The translations under genes and the position numbers were made by a program. A model generated the notes under the pieces. That model did not search any database, was not told the DNA's origin, and worked only from the letters and a program-made list of their open reading frames with translations. 64,000 bases of DNA from CAYRZL01 sp964428795 (GTDB lineage Bacteria; Bacillota; Clostridia; Lachnospirales; Lachnospiraceae). The DNA lies in contig CAYRZL010000005.1 in assembly GCA_964428795.1 (NCBI GenBank), positions 1-64,000 on the forward strand, written 5' to 3'. Shown one piece after another: positions 17,624-26,233 of the stretch (position 1 is the first letter of the stretch; each line of letters opens with the position of its first letter).

Positions 17624-17840
17624 GATCCTTACCTCCCTCATAATAATCCTCTGATCTTTGCAGAATCGGCGCGAGAATACGCTTTGCAAACAAAATCAAA
17701 ATCCAGGCTCCGCAAAAGCCAAACAGAATATAAAAACCAGCCTCATGCACTCCCTCAAAAACGATCTGAAGAAGAAATGCGACAGCTAAAATTATGATTA
17801 AGATGAGATAAACGGTTTTTTTCTTTTTTGATTTCATCAT
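17616..17840 (-). CDS. Small membrane protein in the antiporter operon
   Basis: 74 residues: basic N-terminus, two hydrophobic segments (about 9-30 and 35-55) and an acidic tail ending GGKDHD. AGGAGTGA lies just before the ATG. Overlaps the next gene by 8 nt and follows the previous stop by 6 nt, so it is co-translated with two large antiporter subunits. I do not recognise the family; an accessory or assembly subunit is a fair guess. Confidence 0.65.
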   Translation of the reverse strand: MMKSKKKKTVYLILIIILAVAFLLQIVFEGVHEAGFYILFGFCGAWILILFAKRILAPILQRSEDYYEGGKDHD

Positions 17841-17846
17841 TCACTC

Positions 17847-19331
17847 CTAATGCATGATAGATTCTGCGGCCATACGGGCCAGATCGTACAAATGCAATCC
17901 AAAATTTGGTATGATACCCAAAAGAATAGACAGCACAGCAGTAACACAAATAGGAATCAGCATCCATAAAGACGCCTCTTTTCGTTTCTGGAAATCGCCA
18001 TTATCATTATGGGTAAAAAATGCGGTGTATGTCAATGGCATCAGATAAATGACGCTGAGCAGTGCACTGGTCAGCAGAACAACAATGTACCATGGCTGCT
18101 CCGCCTGCAGGGCGCCGATGGCGAGATTCCACTTGCTGACAAATCCGATGATAAAGGGTATGCCGATGATTCCAAGGGAACCTATGGTAAAGCAGATCAT
18201 CGTAACAGGCATTTGCCGCCCGATTCCCTTCATCTCACTGATATTATTTTTGTGTGTGGTGACAATAATGGCGCCTGCACACATAAATAATGTTATTTTC
18301 ATCAGTGCATGAGCAACGATATGAAACAGCGCCCCCTGAAATCCCTGAGGTGTCAGCAGACATGCGCCAAGGATCACATAGGAAAGCTGACCGATCGTGG
18401 AATAAGCAAGCCTGCGTTTCAAATTGTCCTGATTTATGGCGATCAGGGAAGAGCACAGGATCGTTGCCACCGCAATCCAGGATAAAATTCTGGCAGCACC
18501 GATTTCTTTCAGTAATTCCGGTCCGTACACATAGCCTGTAATACGGATCACACAGAATGCACCCGCTTTAACCACTGCCACCGCATGAAGCAGCGCACTG
18601 ACCGGCGTAGGTGCGATCATAGCGGAAGGAAGCCATCCATGTAAGGGCATCATTCCTGCTTTCACAGCACCAGCTCCCACTAACAGGAAAAACAGTGCAA
18701 TCAGAGCTCCCTTAGATGCCATAGCGCTATTTAAATAACCGCCTGCGACAAAATCCAGTTTGCCGCACATAAAAAATACGATCAGGATTCCAACTAAAAA
18801 CAGCTGTCCCGGAATCAGGGTATAGATCAAATATTTTCTTCCTGAAAATTTTGCGTCATCACTGCGCTCATGAAATATCAGCGGCCAGGTAGCCATCGTC
18901 AAAATCTCAAAGAATACAAAAAAGGTCAAAAGGTTTGCCGAAAACGCAATACCCACTGCGGAAAATATGCACATGGCAAAAAACGCATAGAATCCGGTCT
19001 GATTCTGTTCTTTATGTCCCCGCATATATCCAATGGCATAAAAGCTTACAGGGATATACAAAAACGAAGAAACACAGGCAAATAAAATACCTGCTGCATC
19101 TGCCCGCAATGCCAGATCTACCCGGTGAGTGAGAGAGCAGAGCACAAATTCATATACCTGACCATCCCTTACGCCGAAAGCCATGGAAAATACTACAATA
19201 GCTGTTATAATAGCCGCCAGAGGCGAAAACACATCACGCAGATTCTGTTTTCGTCCGGTAAGAAAAATGACCAGACAGGCAGCCAACGGAATGGCAACCG
19301 CAATCAGAGGACGAATATCTGTTATAACCAT
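17847..19331 (-). CDS. NuoM/MrpD-like antiporter subunit (second large subunit)
   Basis: 494 residues and about 14 helices. The residues used for ion transfer are in place: Glu in V-F-F-E-I-L-T (helix 5), Lys in G-A-V-K-A-G-M-M-P-L-H-G-W (helix 7) and Lys in A-V-A-V-V-K-A-G (helix 8). Starts 1 nt after the previous stop. Paralogous to the MrpD-like gene at 19333-20829, which suggests an additional ion-translocating module rather than a simple seven-subunit Mrp. Confidence 0.83.
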   Translation of the reverse strand: MVITDIRPLIAVAIPLAACLVIFLTGRKQNLRDVFSPLAAIITAIVVFSMAFGVRDGQVYEFVLCSLTHRVDLALRADAAGILFACVSSFLYIPVSFYAIGYMRGHKEQNQTGFYAFFAMCIFSAVGIAFSANLLTFFVFFEILTMATWPLIFHERSDDAKFSGRKYLIYTLIPGQLFLVGILIVFFMCGKLDFVAGGYLNSAMASKGALIALFFLLVGAGAVKAGMMPLHGWLPSAMIAPTPVSALLHAVAVVKAGAFCVIRITGYVYGPELLKEIGAARILSWIAVATILCSSLIAINQDNLKRRLAYSTIGQLSYVILGACLLTPQGFQGALFHIVAHALMKITLFMCAGAIIVTTHKNNISEMKGIGRQMPVTMICFTIGSLGIIGIPFIIGFVSKWNLAIGALQAEQPWYIVVLLTSALLSVIYLMPLTYTAFFTHNDNGDFQKRKEASLWMLIPICVTAVLSILLGIIPNFGLHLYDLARMAAESIMH

Positions 19332-19332
19332 C

Positions 19333-20829
19333 TTAGATCACCCCCTGTAACGTAGTTAAAATAATATCCTGCACAATACCGCTGTTTAAAAATCCAATCA
19401 CAATGGTAAGCACCCCAAAGAGCAGGATCGGAAGCAGCAGTGACAGCGGAAGCTCCAGATGTTTCGGAACAGGAGCTTTATCCTCAAGCCCTTTCGCCGG
19501 TTTGTTGATAAAGATTTTTTCCAGCAGACGCAGGAAATAAATCGCATTCAACAGACTGCTGACTACCAGAACCGCAATAAAAATGTACATATGCTTCTGG
19601 GCAGCTCCCAGAAGGAGATACCACTTACTGAAAAATCCACCGGTCGGCGGAATACCGATCATGGACATGGCGGCAACGACAATGGTAAAGCAGGTCAATG
19701 GCATTTTTTTATGCAGCTGTCCGAATTGCCGGATGTCCACAATGCCAAAGCGATACTGAATACCGCCGATGGCAAAAAACAGACCACCCTTCATGATCAG
19801 GTGGGTTAAAATATGTAAAAAGGCACCCGATAAACCGTAAAAATTTCCAAGTCCAATACCAAGCGCAACATATCCCAGCTGTGCCACACTGGAAAAAGCC
19901 AGCATACGCCTGAAATCTGTCTGTGCCAGCGCAACCGCGGAACCATAAATCATACCTACAGCACCAATAATGGCAAGGATCATCATGGATTCTTCCACCA
20001 TCCAGTGATTTACCCCAAATATAAAGAAGAAAAACCGGATCATGGCAAAAGCAGGAACCTTGCTCATGGCACCGGAGATCAGTGGGGATGCACCCGGATG
20101 AGCATAGGAATAGGCATCCGGCTGCCACACATGAAACGGAAAAATTGCCATTTTTATGCCAAAAGCTCCGATGAGGCATACGCAGACCAGAATGATAAGC
20201 GGATTGTTTAGTTGATCCTGCATCAGCACGGATAAATCCGCCATATTCAACGTGCCCGTCATGGAATACAAAAATCCGATGGCAAGCAGGTACAAGGAGG
20301 CGCCGATCGTACCTATCAACAGATAACGGAAAGCTGCCAGCACGGAACGTTTTCCTCCCAGTGCCACCAGACCATAGCAGGAGAGGGAAGAAATCTCTAA
20401 AAATACATAAAGATTGAATACGTCTCCGGTGAGCACCATTCCTGTCAGACCAACCGCAAGCAATCCGACCAGTGTGTAAAAACCGCCGGATTGAACCCAT
20501 GACTTATCTTTCAGAAAACAGATGCTGAAAACAGAGGTACAGGCAGCGATCAGTGTAATAAAAAGTACAAGAACTGCATTGAGCGGATCTACTACGAATT
20601 CAATGCCGATAGGAGCTTGCCAGTTTCCTATGGCATAGTGAATGACCTGATCTGCTGTGTGCAAAACCTGATCCAGAAGCAGTGCGGAACAGCAAAACGA
20701 GGCTGCAAGTGACAAAATGACCAGCAATCTGCCAATTCGTATGAAAAATTTACTGATTAAAATCGAAAGTAAAGCTGCAGATAGTGGAATAATAACGATC
20801 AATACCGGCAGATGTTGTATAAAATTCAT
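19333..20829 (-). CDS. mrpD: Na+/H+ antiporter subunit D (MrpD/MbhH-like)
   Basis: 498 residues, about 14 helices, with Glu in Y-V-F-L-E-I-S-S (helix 5), Lys in F-G-I-K-M-A-I-F-P-F-H-V-W-Q-P-D-A (helix 7) and Lys in G-A-M-S-K-V (helix 8). Directly follows mrpC with a 4-nt overlap, the normal order. Translocating subunit of the multisubunit cation/proton antiporter in the cytoplasmic membrane; such systems drive Na+ extrusion and pH homeostasis. Confidence 0.87.
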   Translation of the reverse strand: MNFIQHLPVLIVIIPLSAALLSILISKFFIRIGRLLVILSLAASFCCSALLLDQVLHTADQVIHYAIGNWQAPIGIEFVVDPLNAVLVLFITLIAACTSVFSICFLKDKSWVQSGGFYTLVGLLAVGLTGMVLTGDVFNLYVFLEISSLSCYGLVALGGKRSVLAAFRYLLIGTIGASLYLLAIGFLYSMTGTLNMADLSVLMQDQLNNPLIILVCVCLIGAFGIKMAIFPFHVWQPDAYSYAHPGASPLISGAMSKVPAFAMIRFFFFIFGVNHWMVEESMMILAIIGAVGMIYGSAVALAQTDFRRMLAFSSVAQLGYVALGIGLGNFYGLSGAFLHILTHLIMKGGLFFAIGGIQYRFGIVDIRQFGQLHKKMPLTCFTIVVAAMSMIGIPPTGGFFSKWYLLLGAAQKHMYIFIAVLVVSSLLNAIYFLRLLEKIFINKPAKGLEDKAPVPKHLELPLSLLLPILLFGVLTIVIGFLNSGIVQDIILTTLQGVI

Positions 20830-21206
20830 CCTTCTTTTTTACCTCCAAGGATTTCATCTTCCTCCACAGAACCGTAGGTTCTTTTCAATCGGATCAGCAA
20901 AGCCAAACCAACTCCTGTAGTACCAAGGCTTACTACGATAGCAGTCAGCATCAGTGCATGGGGAAGTGGATTGATATAAGATGCCGCATCGGCAGCAACA
21001 CCATTTAAAACCGGAATCATAGCACCGTCTTTTTGGGCAAAACACAGGAAAAACAAAATAACAGCAACCTGCATAACATTCATGCACATCATTTTTTTCA
21101 TATAATTTTTGCATGTGATCATACCATAGACACCGATCAAAAACAGAATAAAAATAAGTATGTAGATCCCACGCGCTGCAAGGAACTGATTTAATGCATC
21201 AATCAT
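20826..21206 (-). CDS. mrpC: Na+/H+ antiporter subunit C (MrpC/NuoK-like)
   Basis: 126 residues with three helices. NuoK-like line M-N-V-M-Q-V-A-V-I-L-F and D-P-L/N-P-L-P-H-A-L-M-L-T-A-I-V-V-S are typical of MrpC/MnhC. Overlaps mrpB by 8 nt and mrpD by 4 nt. Forms part of the small-subunit membrane core that links the large subunits. Confidence 0.87.
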   Translation of the reverse strand: MIDALNQFLAARGIYILIFILFLIGVYGMITCKNYMKKMMCMNVMQVAVILFFLCFAQKDGAMIPVLNGVAADAASYINPLPHALMLTAIVVSLGTTGVGLALLIRLKRTYGSVEEDEILGGKKEG

Positions 21207-21651
21207 CGTCAGATTCTCCTTCCTTTTTTTCCATAATCAAGGCTTCCACCAGTCCGACAATGGTCATCATAACGCCTACGGTTACACCGGCTTCTATGAG
21301 AAAAATGCCAAGAGCATGTAATTGTTCATAATCCAGCCATCCAAAGGGCAGTTTTCCGTATTCCAGAAACTGTCCGCCATTGAATAGAGACATCCATCCG
21401 GTAAATACATAGAAAAATGCACCCAGACCAGCCACAGCAATGGCAATCTTTCCTTCTATGCGAAAGATCGCATAACGTCCCTGGGACAGACGAAAAAGAA
21501 TAAATCCCAGTGCAAGAACCGCACCAGCCTGAAATCCGCCTCCCGGGCTTTCCTCGCCGGCTGCCAGAACATATACTGCATATATCATGGAAAAGGGAAT
21601 GATCAGACGTGCGCAGACGTTCAGAATCGTTCCGCCGAAAAGCTGTTTCAT
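21199..21651 (-). CDS. mrpB: Na+/H+ antiporter subunit B (MrpB/MbhF-like)
   Basis: 150 residues, four helices. The motif E-E-S-P-G-G-G-F-Q-A-G-A-V-L-A is the MnhB family signature. Overlaps its neighbours by 4 and 8 nt. In classical Mrp operons MrpB follows a long MrpA; here the separate MbhE-like protein precedes it. Confidence 0.87.
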   Translation of the reverse strand: MKQLFGGTILNVCARLIIPFSMIYAVYVLAAGEESPGGGFQAGAVLALGFILFRLSQGRYAIFRIEGKIAIAVAGLGAFFYVFTGWMSLFNGGQFLEYGKLPFGWLDYEQLHALGIFLIEAGVTVGVMMTIVGLVEALIMEKKEGESDDD

Positions 21652-21944
21652 TTCTTTTTGCCTCCCTTGCGTTTTTTCTCTTTGTACAGCAGAAGAGTAA
21701 CGACCACACCGGATACAAACATAACAGAGGTTTCAAACATAGTATCAAAACCACGGTAATCCGCCAGCGTACCGGACACCACATTGTTTGCGGCAGTATC
21801 TTCTTTGCTGTGTTCAATATAAAAATTGGAAACATGTTGGTTGGGGGGAGAATTTACATCCCCGATTTCCGGTAAATATTTTGTGCCGAAACACAGTGCA
21901 ATACCAAAGCATATGATGACGATCAATGTAGCAATTCGATTCAT
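21648..21944 (-). CDS. MbhE-like subunit (equivalent to part of the MrpA C-terminus)
   Basis: 98 residues: N-terminal helix, an external loop and a second helix, ending in a very basic tail. The line T-L-A-D-Y-R-G-F-D-T-M-F-E-T-S-V-M-F is the hallmark of the region that in MrpA is fused to the NuoL-like part and in Mbh hydrogenases is the separate subunit MbhE. Confidence 0.78.
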   Translation of the reverse strand: MNRIATLIVIICFGIALCFGTKYLPEIGDVNSPPNQHVSNFYIEHSKEDTAANNVVSGTLADYRGFDTMFETSVMFVSGVVVTLLLYKEKKRKGGKKK

Positions 21945-22189
21945 TATTTTTTACACCACCTGTCTACCTTTTTCAGCGTGATCGCAAACAATACAGTTGA
22001 CATAGTTCCAATAACCGCTTCCGTAAACGCAACATCCGCAGCACCAAAGATCAGATAGGTAAGTACAGCGCAAAAGCTGAATACACCAAACATGATCGTA
22101 CAGCCAAACAAATCCTTTTTAAAAAGAATAGAGATTGCCACACATATGAGAAAAATCAGCAGAACAGCCTCAATAATAAAAATCTGCAT
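21944..22189 (-). CDS. MbhD-like subunit (DUF4040)
   Basis: 81 residues, three helices. G-A-A-D-V-A-F-T-E-A-V-I-G-T-M-S-T is typical of the DUF4040/MbhD segment, found within the MrpA C-terminus of classical Mrp or as a free subunit in Mbh/Mbx complexes. Its start shares one base with the stop side of the MbhE-like gene downstream. Confidence 0.78.
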   Translation of the reverse strand: MQIFIIEAVLLIFLICVAISILFKKDLFGCTIMFGVFSFCAVLTYLIFGAADVAFTEAVIGTMSTVLFAITLKKVDRWCKK

Positions 22190-22190
22190 C

Positions 22191-22514
22191 CTATTTTTCC
22201 TCCTTTTTTTCTATGGTTTTCATCGGAAATCCCGTCTCATAAGCACTCTTTGCAAGAATATGTCCTCCGATGGGATTACAAATGCATACAATGATAAAGA
22301 GCAGTACCAGTTTCAGTGAGAGAGGAGTAAAGCCTGCCTGAATGATAAATCCGACACATGTGAGCAATAATCCCAAGGTTTCACTGACACCGGAAGCATG
22401 ACATCTGGTATAAAAATCAGGAAGCCTGTGCATTCCAATGACCGTAGACAGACACAGGAACATTCCGCTGAATAAAAAGCAGGCGGAAACGATATCACGA
22501 ATTATCTCTATCAT
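22191..22514 (-). CDS. mrpG: Na+/H+ antiporter subunit G (MrpG/MbhC-like)
   Basis: 107 residues from the ATG at 22514, which follows GGGAGGTAAG. The open frame extends to 22613 but that part overlaps mrpF and reads as the wrong frame. Three helices; G-M-H-R-L-P-D-F-Y-T-R-C-H-A-S-G is the MnhG signature. Overlaps mrpF by 20 nt. Confidence 0.85.
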   Translation of the reverse strand: MIEIIRDIVSACFLFSGMFLCLSTVIGMHRLPDFYTRCHASGVSETLGLLLTCVGFIIQAGFTPLSLKLVLLFIIVCICNPIGGHILAKSAYETGFPMKTIEKKEEK

Positions 22515-22773
22515 TTTTCTTACCTCCCAAATATTTTCCGACAATAATATTTGTAACAAACCCCATAAGCGCATAAGCAATAGCAATATCGATATACATT
22601 TCCGGTCTGCCATCCAGAAAACCGAAAATCAACACTGTAATTATAACGTCAGCACCAATTACGGATAATCCGTTCATCTTATCGTAAATTGTGTCAGAAC
22701 GTATCATTTTCAGAATCATAAGAAATATAAATACAAGCTGTACTGCAATTAAAATAATATATATCGGTCTCAT
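22495..22773 (-). CDS. mrpF: Na+/H+ antiporter subunit F (MrpF/MbhB-like)
   Basis: 92 residues with three helices. R-S-D-T-I-Y-D-K-M-N-G-L-S-V-I-G and the acidic D-I-A-I-A-Y-A-L line fit MnhF/MrpF, a small subunit with a role in cation or bile-salt movement in other bacteria. Overlaps mrpE by 4 nt. Confidence 0.85.
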   Translation of the reverse strand: MRPIYIILIAVQLVFIFLMILKMIRSDTIYDKMNGLSVIGADVIITVLIFGFLDGRPEMYIDIAIAYALMGFVTNIIVGKYLGGKKNDRDNS

Positions 22774-23354
22774 TGTGGGATACTCCTTAAATCTTCCAAA
22801 ACGACAAATTCCCCGCTTTCATGATAGAGAGCTGCAATTCTGCGAATCATATTTCCGCTTTTCAACCCCTCCGCAGCAGTAGGGGTGAGTGTATGTACTT
22901 CAAATAAACCGTTTTTTGCTTCCATCGTAATCGTTCCCGGTGTCAGGGTGATGGAATTTGCCAGCATTGTGACAGCGATCGGATTATCGAACTGAACCCG
23001 AAACCGCAGTACGATAGGATCGATGGGCATCTGTTTTTTTAATACGGAAGATGCAACATCCAGATTTGCCAGAATCAATTCCTTTAACAGCCAAATGGCA
23101 TAGCTGATCAGAGCGTGCACCGGGGCAGAAAGAATATAATATTTTTTTGTACGGTCTGCATTTCTGACCATGAGAACAGGCATACATATTCCCGCAACCA
23201 CAACAGATGCCACAATTCCGATCAGGATCATCCGAAGATGGAGGCTTCCGCTGATCAGCATCCAGAACAAAAACAAATAAATACATAATTGAATATATTG
23301 TACAGCGGGATTTCCCTCTACTTTAGGATCCCTGCTCCAGATTGTCTTTCTCAC
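22770..23354 (-). CDS. mrpE: Na+/H+ antiporter subunit E (MrpE/MbhA-like)
   Basis: 194 residues: two or three N-terminal helices, then a cytoplasmic domain with N-S-I-T-L-T-P-G-T-I-T-M, the invariant MnhE motif. First gene of the antiporter set; it starts inside the end of the recombinase gene (32-nt overlap), so expression is probably coupled to that gene. Confidence 0.87.
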   Translation of the reverse strand: MRKTIWSRDPKVEGNPAVQYIQLCIYLFLFWMLISGSLHLRMILIGIVASVVVAGICMPVLMVRNADRTKKYYILSAPVHALISYAIWLLKELILANLDVASSVLKKQMPIDPIVLRFRVQFDNPIAVTMLANSITLTPGTITMEAKNGLFEVHTLTPTAAEGLKSGNMIRRIAALYHESGEFVVLEDLRSIPQ

Positions 23355-24423
23355 GTTTCAGATTCTCCTTTTTCGGTTCTCTTAATTGAACTGCATTTGC
23401 AGCCATTTTTCGACGTTCCTCCGCCATAGCGGCATAGTGACGTTTGGTCGTATTTACATCCTTATGTCCAAGGACATCGGCAACCAGATATATATCCCCG
23501 GTTTCCCGGTAAAGATTCGTACCGTAAGTGCTCCGCAGCTTGTGCGGGGTAATATTTTTTACCGAAGTAACCAGCTTCGCATACTTTTTCACAAGATTTT
23601 CCACGGAACGGACGCCGATCCTCTTATTCTGAAGGGAGAGGAAGAGCGCCTGGGTGTGACCCTCCAGCGGAGTCATATATGCGCGCTCGTCCATGTACAA
23701 AAAAAGTGCCTCGGCAACTTCGTCACTGAAATATACAACTACCTCAGCGCCTCCCTTGCGGTGTATTTTAATACCATAATTTTTATCATCCACATCATCC
23801 AGATTCAGTCCCACACATTCCGATACACGAATACCCGTGCCAAGCAGGAGAGTAAGTATTGCCATATCCCGGGTTTTTGTCTTTTCGTGATAGACCTTCT
23901 GCTTTGCAGTGAGCTTGTCCCCGGATTCTGCTTCATCCAGCAGAAGAGCGATCTCATCCACGTCCAGCCGGATAATATTTTTTTCCCAGCGCTTCGGCAT
24001 GGATACCAGTGATGCCGGATTTTTTTCAATCATTCCCTTGCGGTAAAAATAATTATAAAAACTGCGCAGACTGGCAAGCTTGCGCATCTGTCCTCTGGAT
24101 TCGTTGGTATGCTCCGAACCATCATCGGAATGATAATATTTCAAATATTGCAGATATTCCTCAATATCCATGGGCGTAATCTGATCCAGAAGCGAGAGAG
24201 GGATGGACTGTATTTCCAAATTTTTACAGACAGGATTGTTTTCCCTCAAAAACTGGAAAAAAATCCCTAAATCATACGCATAAGCGATTCTCGTTCTGGA
24301 GGAAGTAGAAGGCTCAATACCGATAAAATATTCCTTGCAAAAACCAGGCAGTTCCTTTAAAAGCTCCCTTAAGCGTACCTGATTCTCGATATTTACTTTT
24401 TCATGATATGCCCGTTCCTTCAA
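23323..24423 (-). CDS. Tyrosine recombinase, XerC/XerD type
   Basis: 366 residues. N-terminal SAM-like core-binding domain (about 20-135) and catalytic domain with all six residues: Arg199 (LGTGIR), Lys223 (HRKGG), His294 and Arg297 (HKLR), His320 (LGHKD) and Tyr330 (KRHY). A long charged tail after 340 exceeds the usual length of about 300. Xer proteins resolve chromosome dimers, but the tail and operon position leave other roles open. Overlaps the TtcA-like gene by 4 nt and mrpE by 32 nt. No attachment sites or mobile-element cargo were seen around it. Confidence 0.82.
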   Translation of the reverse strand: MKERAYHEKVNIENQVRLRELLKELPGFCKEYFIGIEPSTSSRTRIAYAYDLGIFFQFLRENNPVCKNLEIQSIPLSLLDQITPMDIEEYLQYLKYYHSDDGSEHTNESRGQMRKLASLRSFYNYFYRKGMIEKNPASLVSMPKRWEKNIIRLDVDEIALLLDEAESGDKLTAKQKVYHEKTKTRDMAILTLLLGTGIRVSECVGLNLDDVDDKNYGIKIHRKGGAEVVVYFSDEVAEALFLYMDERAYMTPLEGHTQALFLSLQNKRIGVRSVENLVKKYAKLVTSVKNITPHKLRSTYGTNLYRETGDIYLVADVLGHKDVNTTKRHYAAMAEERRKMAANAVQLREPKKENLKREKDNLEQGS

Positions 24424-25184
24424 AGCTCCACCTTCTTATTGCTTTTTGTTTTCTTGTAGGGTGCCAAACGTTTTGGCCATCCCGCCAATTTTCCGTTTAT
24501 GACAGCAGTGAACATTCGTTCTTTCACGCCCGGATTCTCCAGATTTAACTGTCTGACCAGATTTTTCACATATTCACGCTTTGTATTTCCATCCGCCGGG
24601 CAGGGATTTTTTGCCACCGGAAGATCATATTTATGCTGAAATCCGATCACATCCGCTTCCTGCACATACATCATAGGGCGGATCACCGTCAAATCCATAC
24701 GATCCAGATAGGTTTTCGGTGAAAAAGAATAAAAACGCCCTTCAAACAGGAGAGAGAGCAGCATTGTTTCTATAATATCATCCCTGTGATGGGCGTAAGC
24801 AACTTTATTGCAGCCCAGTTCTTTTACTGCCTGATTCAGTGCGCCTTTTCGCATTTTCGCACAGAGTGAGCAGGGATTGGTTTCCTTACGATCCTCAAAA
24901 ATAATTTTTCCAATGTCAGATTTCACAATTTCATAAGGAATACTCATATTTAAACAAAGGGTTTGAATTTTTGACAAATCAAATCCTTCAAACCCTAAAT
25001 CGACTGTAACTGCAATCATATCAAATTTTTTTGGATAAAAAAGTTTCAAACCATGCAGAGCATAGAGAAGCGTTAATGAGTCTTTACCGCCGGAAATACC
25101 TACCGCAATTTTATCGCCATCATCGATAAGCTGATAGTCGTCCACAGCTTTGCGTGTATAACTTAATAACTGTTGTAATTTCAT
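24420..25184 (-). CDS. TtcA-like PP-loop ATPase (probable tRNA thiolation)
   Basis: 254 residues from ATG 25184; an in-frame ATG at 25250 overlaps the promoter and is less likely. PP-loop SGGKDS at 31-36, Cys pair N-P-C-S-L-C (105, 108) and a third Cys in N-P-C-P-A-D-G (195), the pattern of TtcA-type enzymes that bind a 4Fe-4S cluster and thiolate tRNA cytidine 32. Other members of the family act on other tRNA positions, so the exact product is not settled. Confidence 0.8.
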   Translation of the reverse strand: MKLQQLLSYTRKAVDDYQLIDDGDKIAVGISGGKDSLTLLYALHGLKLFYPKKFDMIAVTVDLGFEGFDLSKIQTLCLNMSIPYEIVKSDIGKIIFEDRKETNPCSLCAKMRKGALNQAVKELGCNKVAYAHHRDDIIETMLLSLLFEGRFYSFSPKTYLDRMDLTVIRPMMYVQEADVIGFQHKYDLPVAKNPCPADGNTKREYVKNLVRQLNLENPGVKERMFTAVINGKLAGWPKRLAPYKKTKSNKKVEL

Positions 25185-25218
25185 GTCAAGATACCTGTTA
25201 TTTTGCCTGTTTTTTTCT

Positions 25219-25247
25219 ATTTTAACGGATATGAGATAGTATTGCAA
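25219..25247 (-). promoter_or_regulatory. Promoter of the ttcA-like/recombinase/antiporter operon
   Basis: On the minus strand TTGCAA (25247-25242), 17 nt, TAAAAT (25224-25219), about 35 nt before the ATG at 25184. No other promoter as good is visible down to 15878, so thirteen genes may depend on it. Confidence 0.6.
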
Positions 25248-25267
25248 CATTTATTTCACATATTTCT

Positions 25268-25301
25268 AACTATTCGCAAAACACAGCTTTAACGAATAGT
25301 T
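25268..25301. repeat. Inverted repeat upstream of the operon promoter
   Basis: AACTATTCG and CGAATAGTT, 9-bp perfect arms 16 nt apart, centred about 38 nt upstream of the -35 box. No T run follows on either strand, so an operator or activator site is more likely than a terminator. It also lies just past the end of rluD. Confidence 0.45.
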
Positions 25302-25311
25302 GCGCCCACAA

Positions 25312-26220
25312 TTAAAGCTTTTTATCCAATAACTCCGTAAAATAGTCCGGCAAAGGCGCATTTATCTCCATATATTCGTTTGTGTGCGGATGCACAAAGC
25401 CTATGGTCATGGCGTGCAATGTCTGCCCCTGCAATTTGAAATTCTGTTTCTCCGGACCGTATACCTGATCCCCAAGCAACGGATGACCGATGCTTGCCAT
25501 GTGTACACGAATCTGATGTGTCCGTCCCGTTTCCAGCTCAAATTCCATATAAGTGTACCGTTCAAAGCGTTTCAGGACTTTATAATGAGTCACAGCAGGT
25601 TTTCCGTTTTTTTCATTGATTGCCATCTTTTTTCGATTGGTCGGATGTCTGCCGATAGCTCCCTCAATGCGTCCTTCATCATCCTTGACGCGACCTATGA
25701 CAATTCCCCGATATCTTCTTTTCACGGAATGTTCTTTGATCTGCTCCGCAATATTCATATGCGCCTCATCGTTTTTGCACACGATCAGGGACCCTGTCGT
25801 ATCCATATCAATGCGGTGAACGATTCCCGGACGCAATTCTCCGTTAATTCCTGATAGCTGATCCCTGCAATGATACATTACCGCATTTACCAAAGTGCCG
25901 CTGAAATGCCCGGCGGATGGATGAACCACCATACCTTTCGGTTTATTTACAACCAGAAGCCAGTCATCCTCATATAATATGTCCAAAGGAATGTTTTCCG
26001 GTACAATGGACACTTCCTTTGTCGGCGGAATCTCTACTTTGACCATATCGCCTTCGCTAAGCAAAAAACTGGGCTTTTGGACGGTCTGGTTATTTACGGT
26101 AACATGTTCCTCTTTGATCAGCTTCTGAAAGAAGGTTCTTGACTGTCCTTCATAAATTTCTGCAAGAAAACGGTCTAAACGACAGTCAGAAAAGTTTTCA
26201 TTTACATCAAATATTTGCAT
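25312..26220 (-). CDS. rluD: RluD-family 23S rRNA pseudouridine synthase
   Basis: 302 residues from ATG 26220 (GAGG 8 nt upstream); an extension to 26271 overlaps lspA and lacks support. N-terminal S4 domain (about 12-75), then the synthase domain with catalytic Asp in H-R-I-D-M-D-T-T-G and the later R-T-H-Q-I-R-V-H motif. Commonly encoded next to lspA in Bacillota, as here. Confidence 0.9.
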   Translation of the reverse strand: MQIFDVNENFSDCRLDRFLAEIYEGQSRTFFQKLIKEEHVTVNNQTVQKPSFLLSEGDMVKVEIPPTKEVSIVPENIPLDILYEDDWLLVVNKPKGMVVHPSAGHFSGTLVNAVMYHCRDQLSGINGELRPGIVHRIDMDTTGSLIVCKNDEAHMNIAEQIKEHSVKRRYRGIVIGRVKDDEGRIEGAIGRHPTNRKKMAINEKNGKPAVTHYKVLKRFERYTYMEFELETGRTHQIRVHMASIGHPLLGDQVYGPEKQNFKLQGQTLHAMTIGFVHPHTNEYMEINAPLPDYFTELLDKKL

Positions 26221-26233
26221 AGATACCTCTGCG

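Noticed and set aside
19709..20500. 263-codon minus-strand frame
   Set aside because: Out-of-frame reading inside mrpD; Cys/Trp/Arg-rich text with no family pattern, while mrpD is unmistakable.
23323..24423. Tyrosine recombinase taken as an integrase marking a prophage or integrative element
   Set aside because: Neighbours on both sides are housekeeping operons with tight overlaps, and no attachment repeats, phage or conjugation genes are present.
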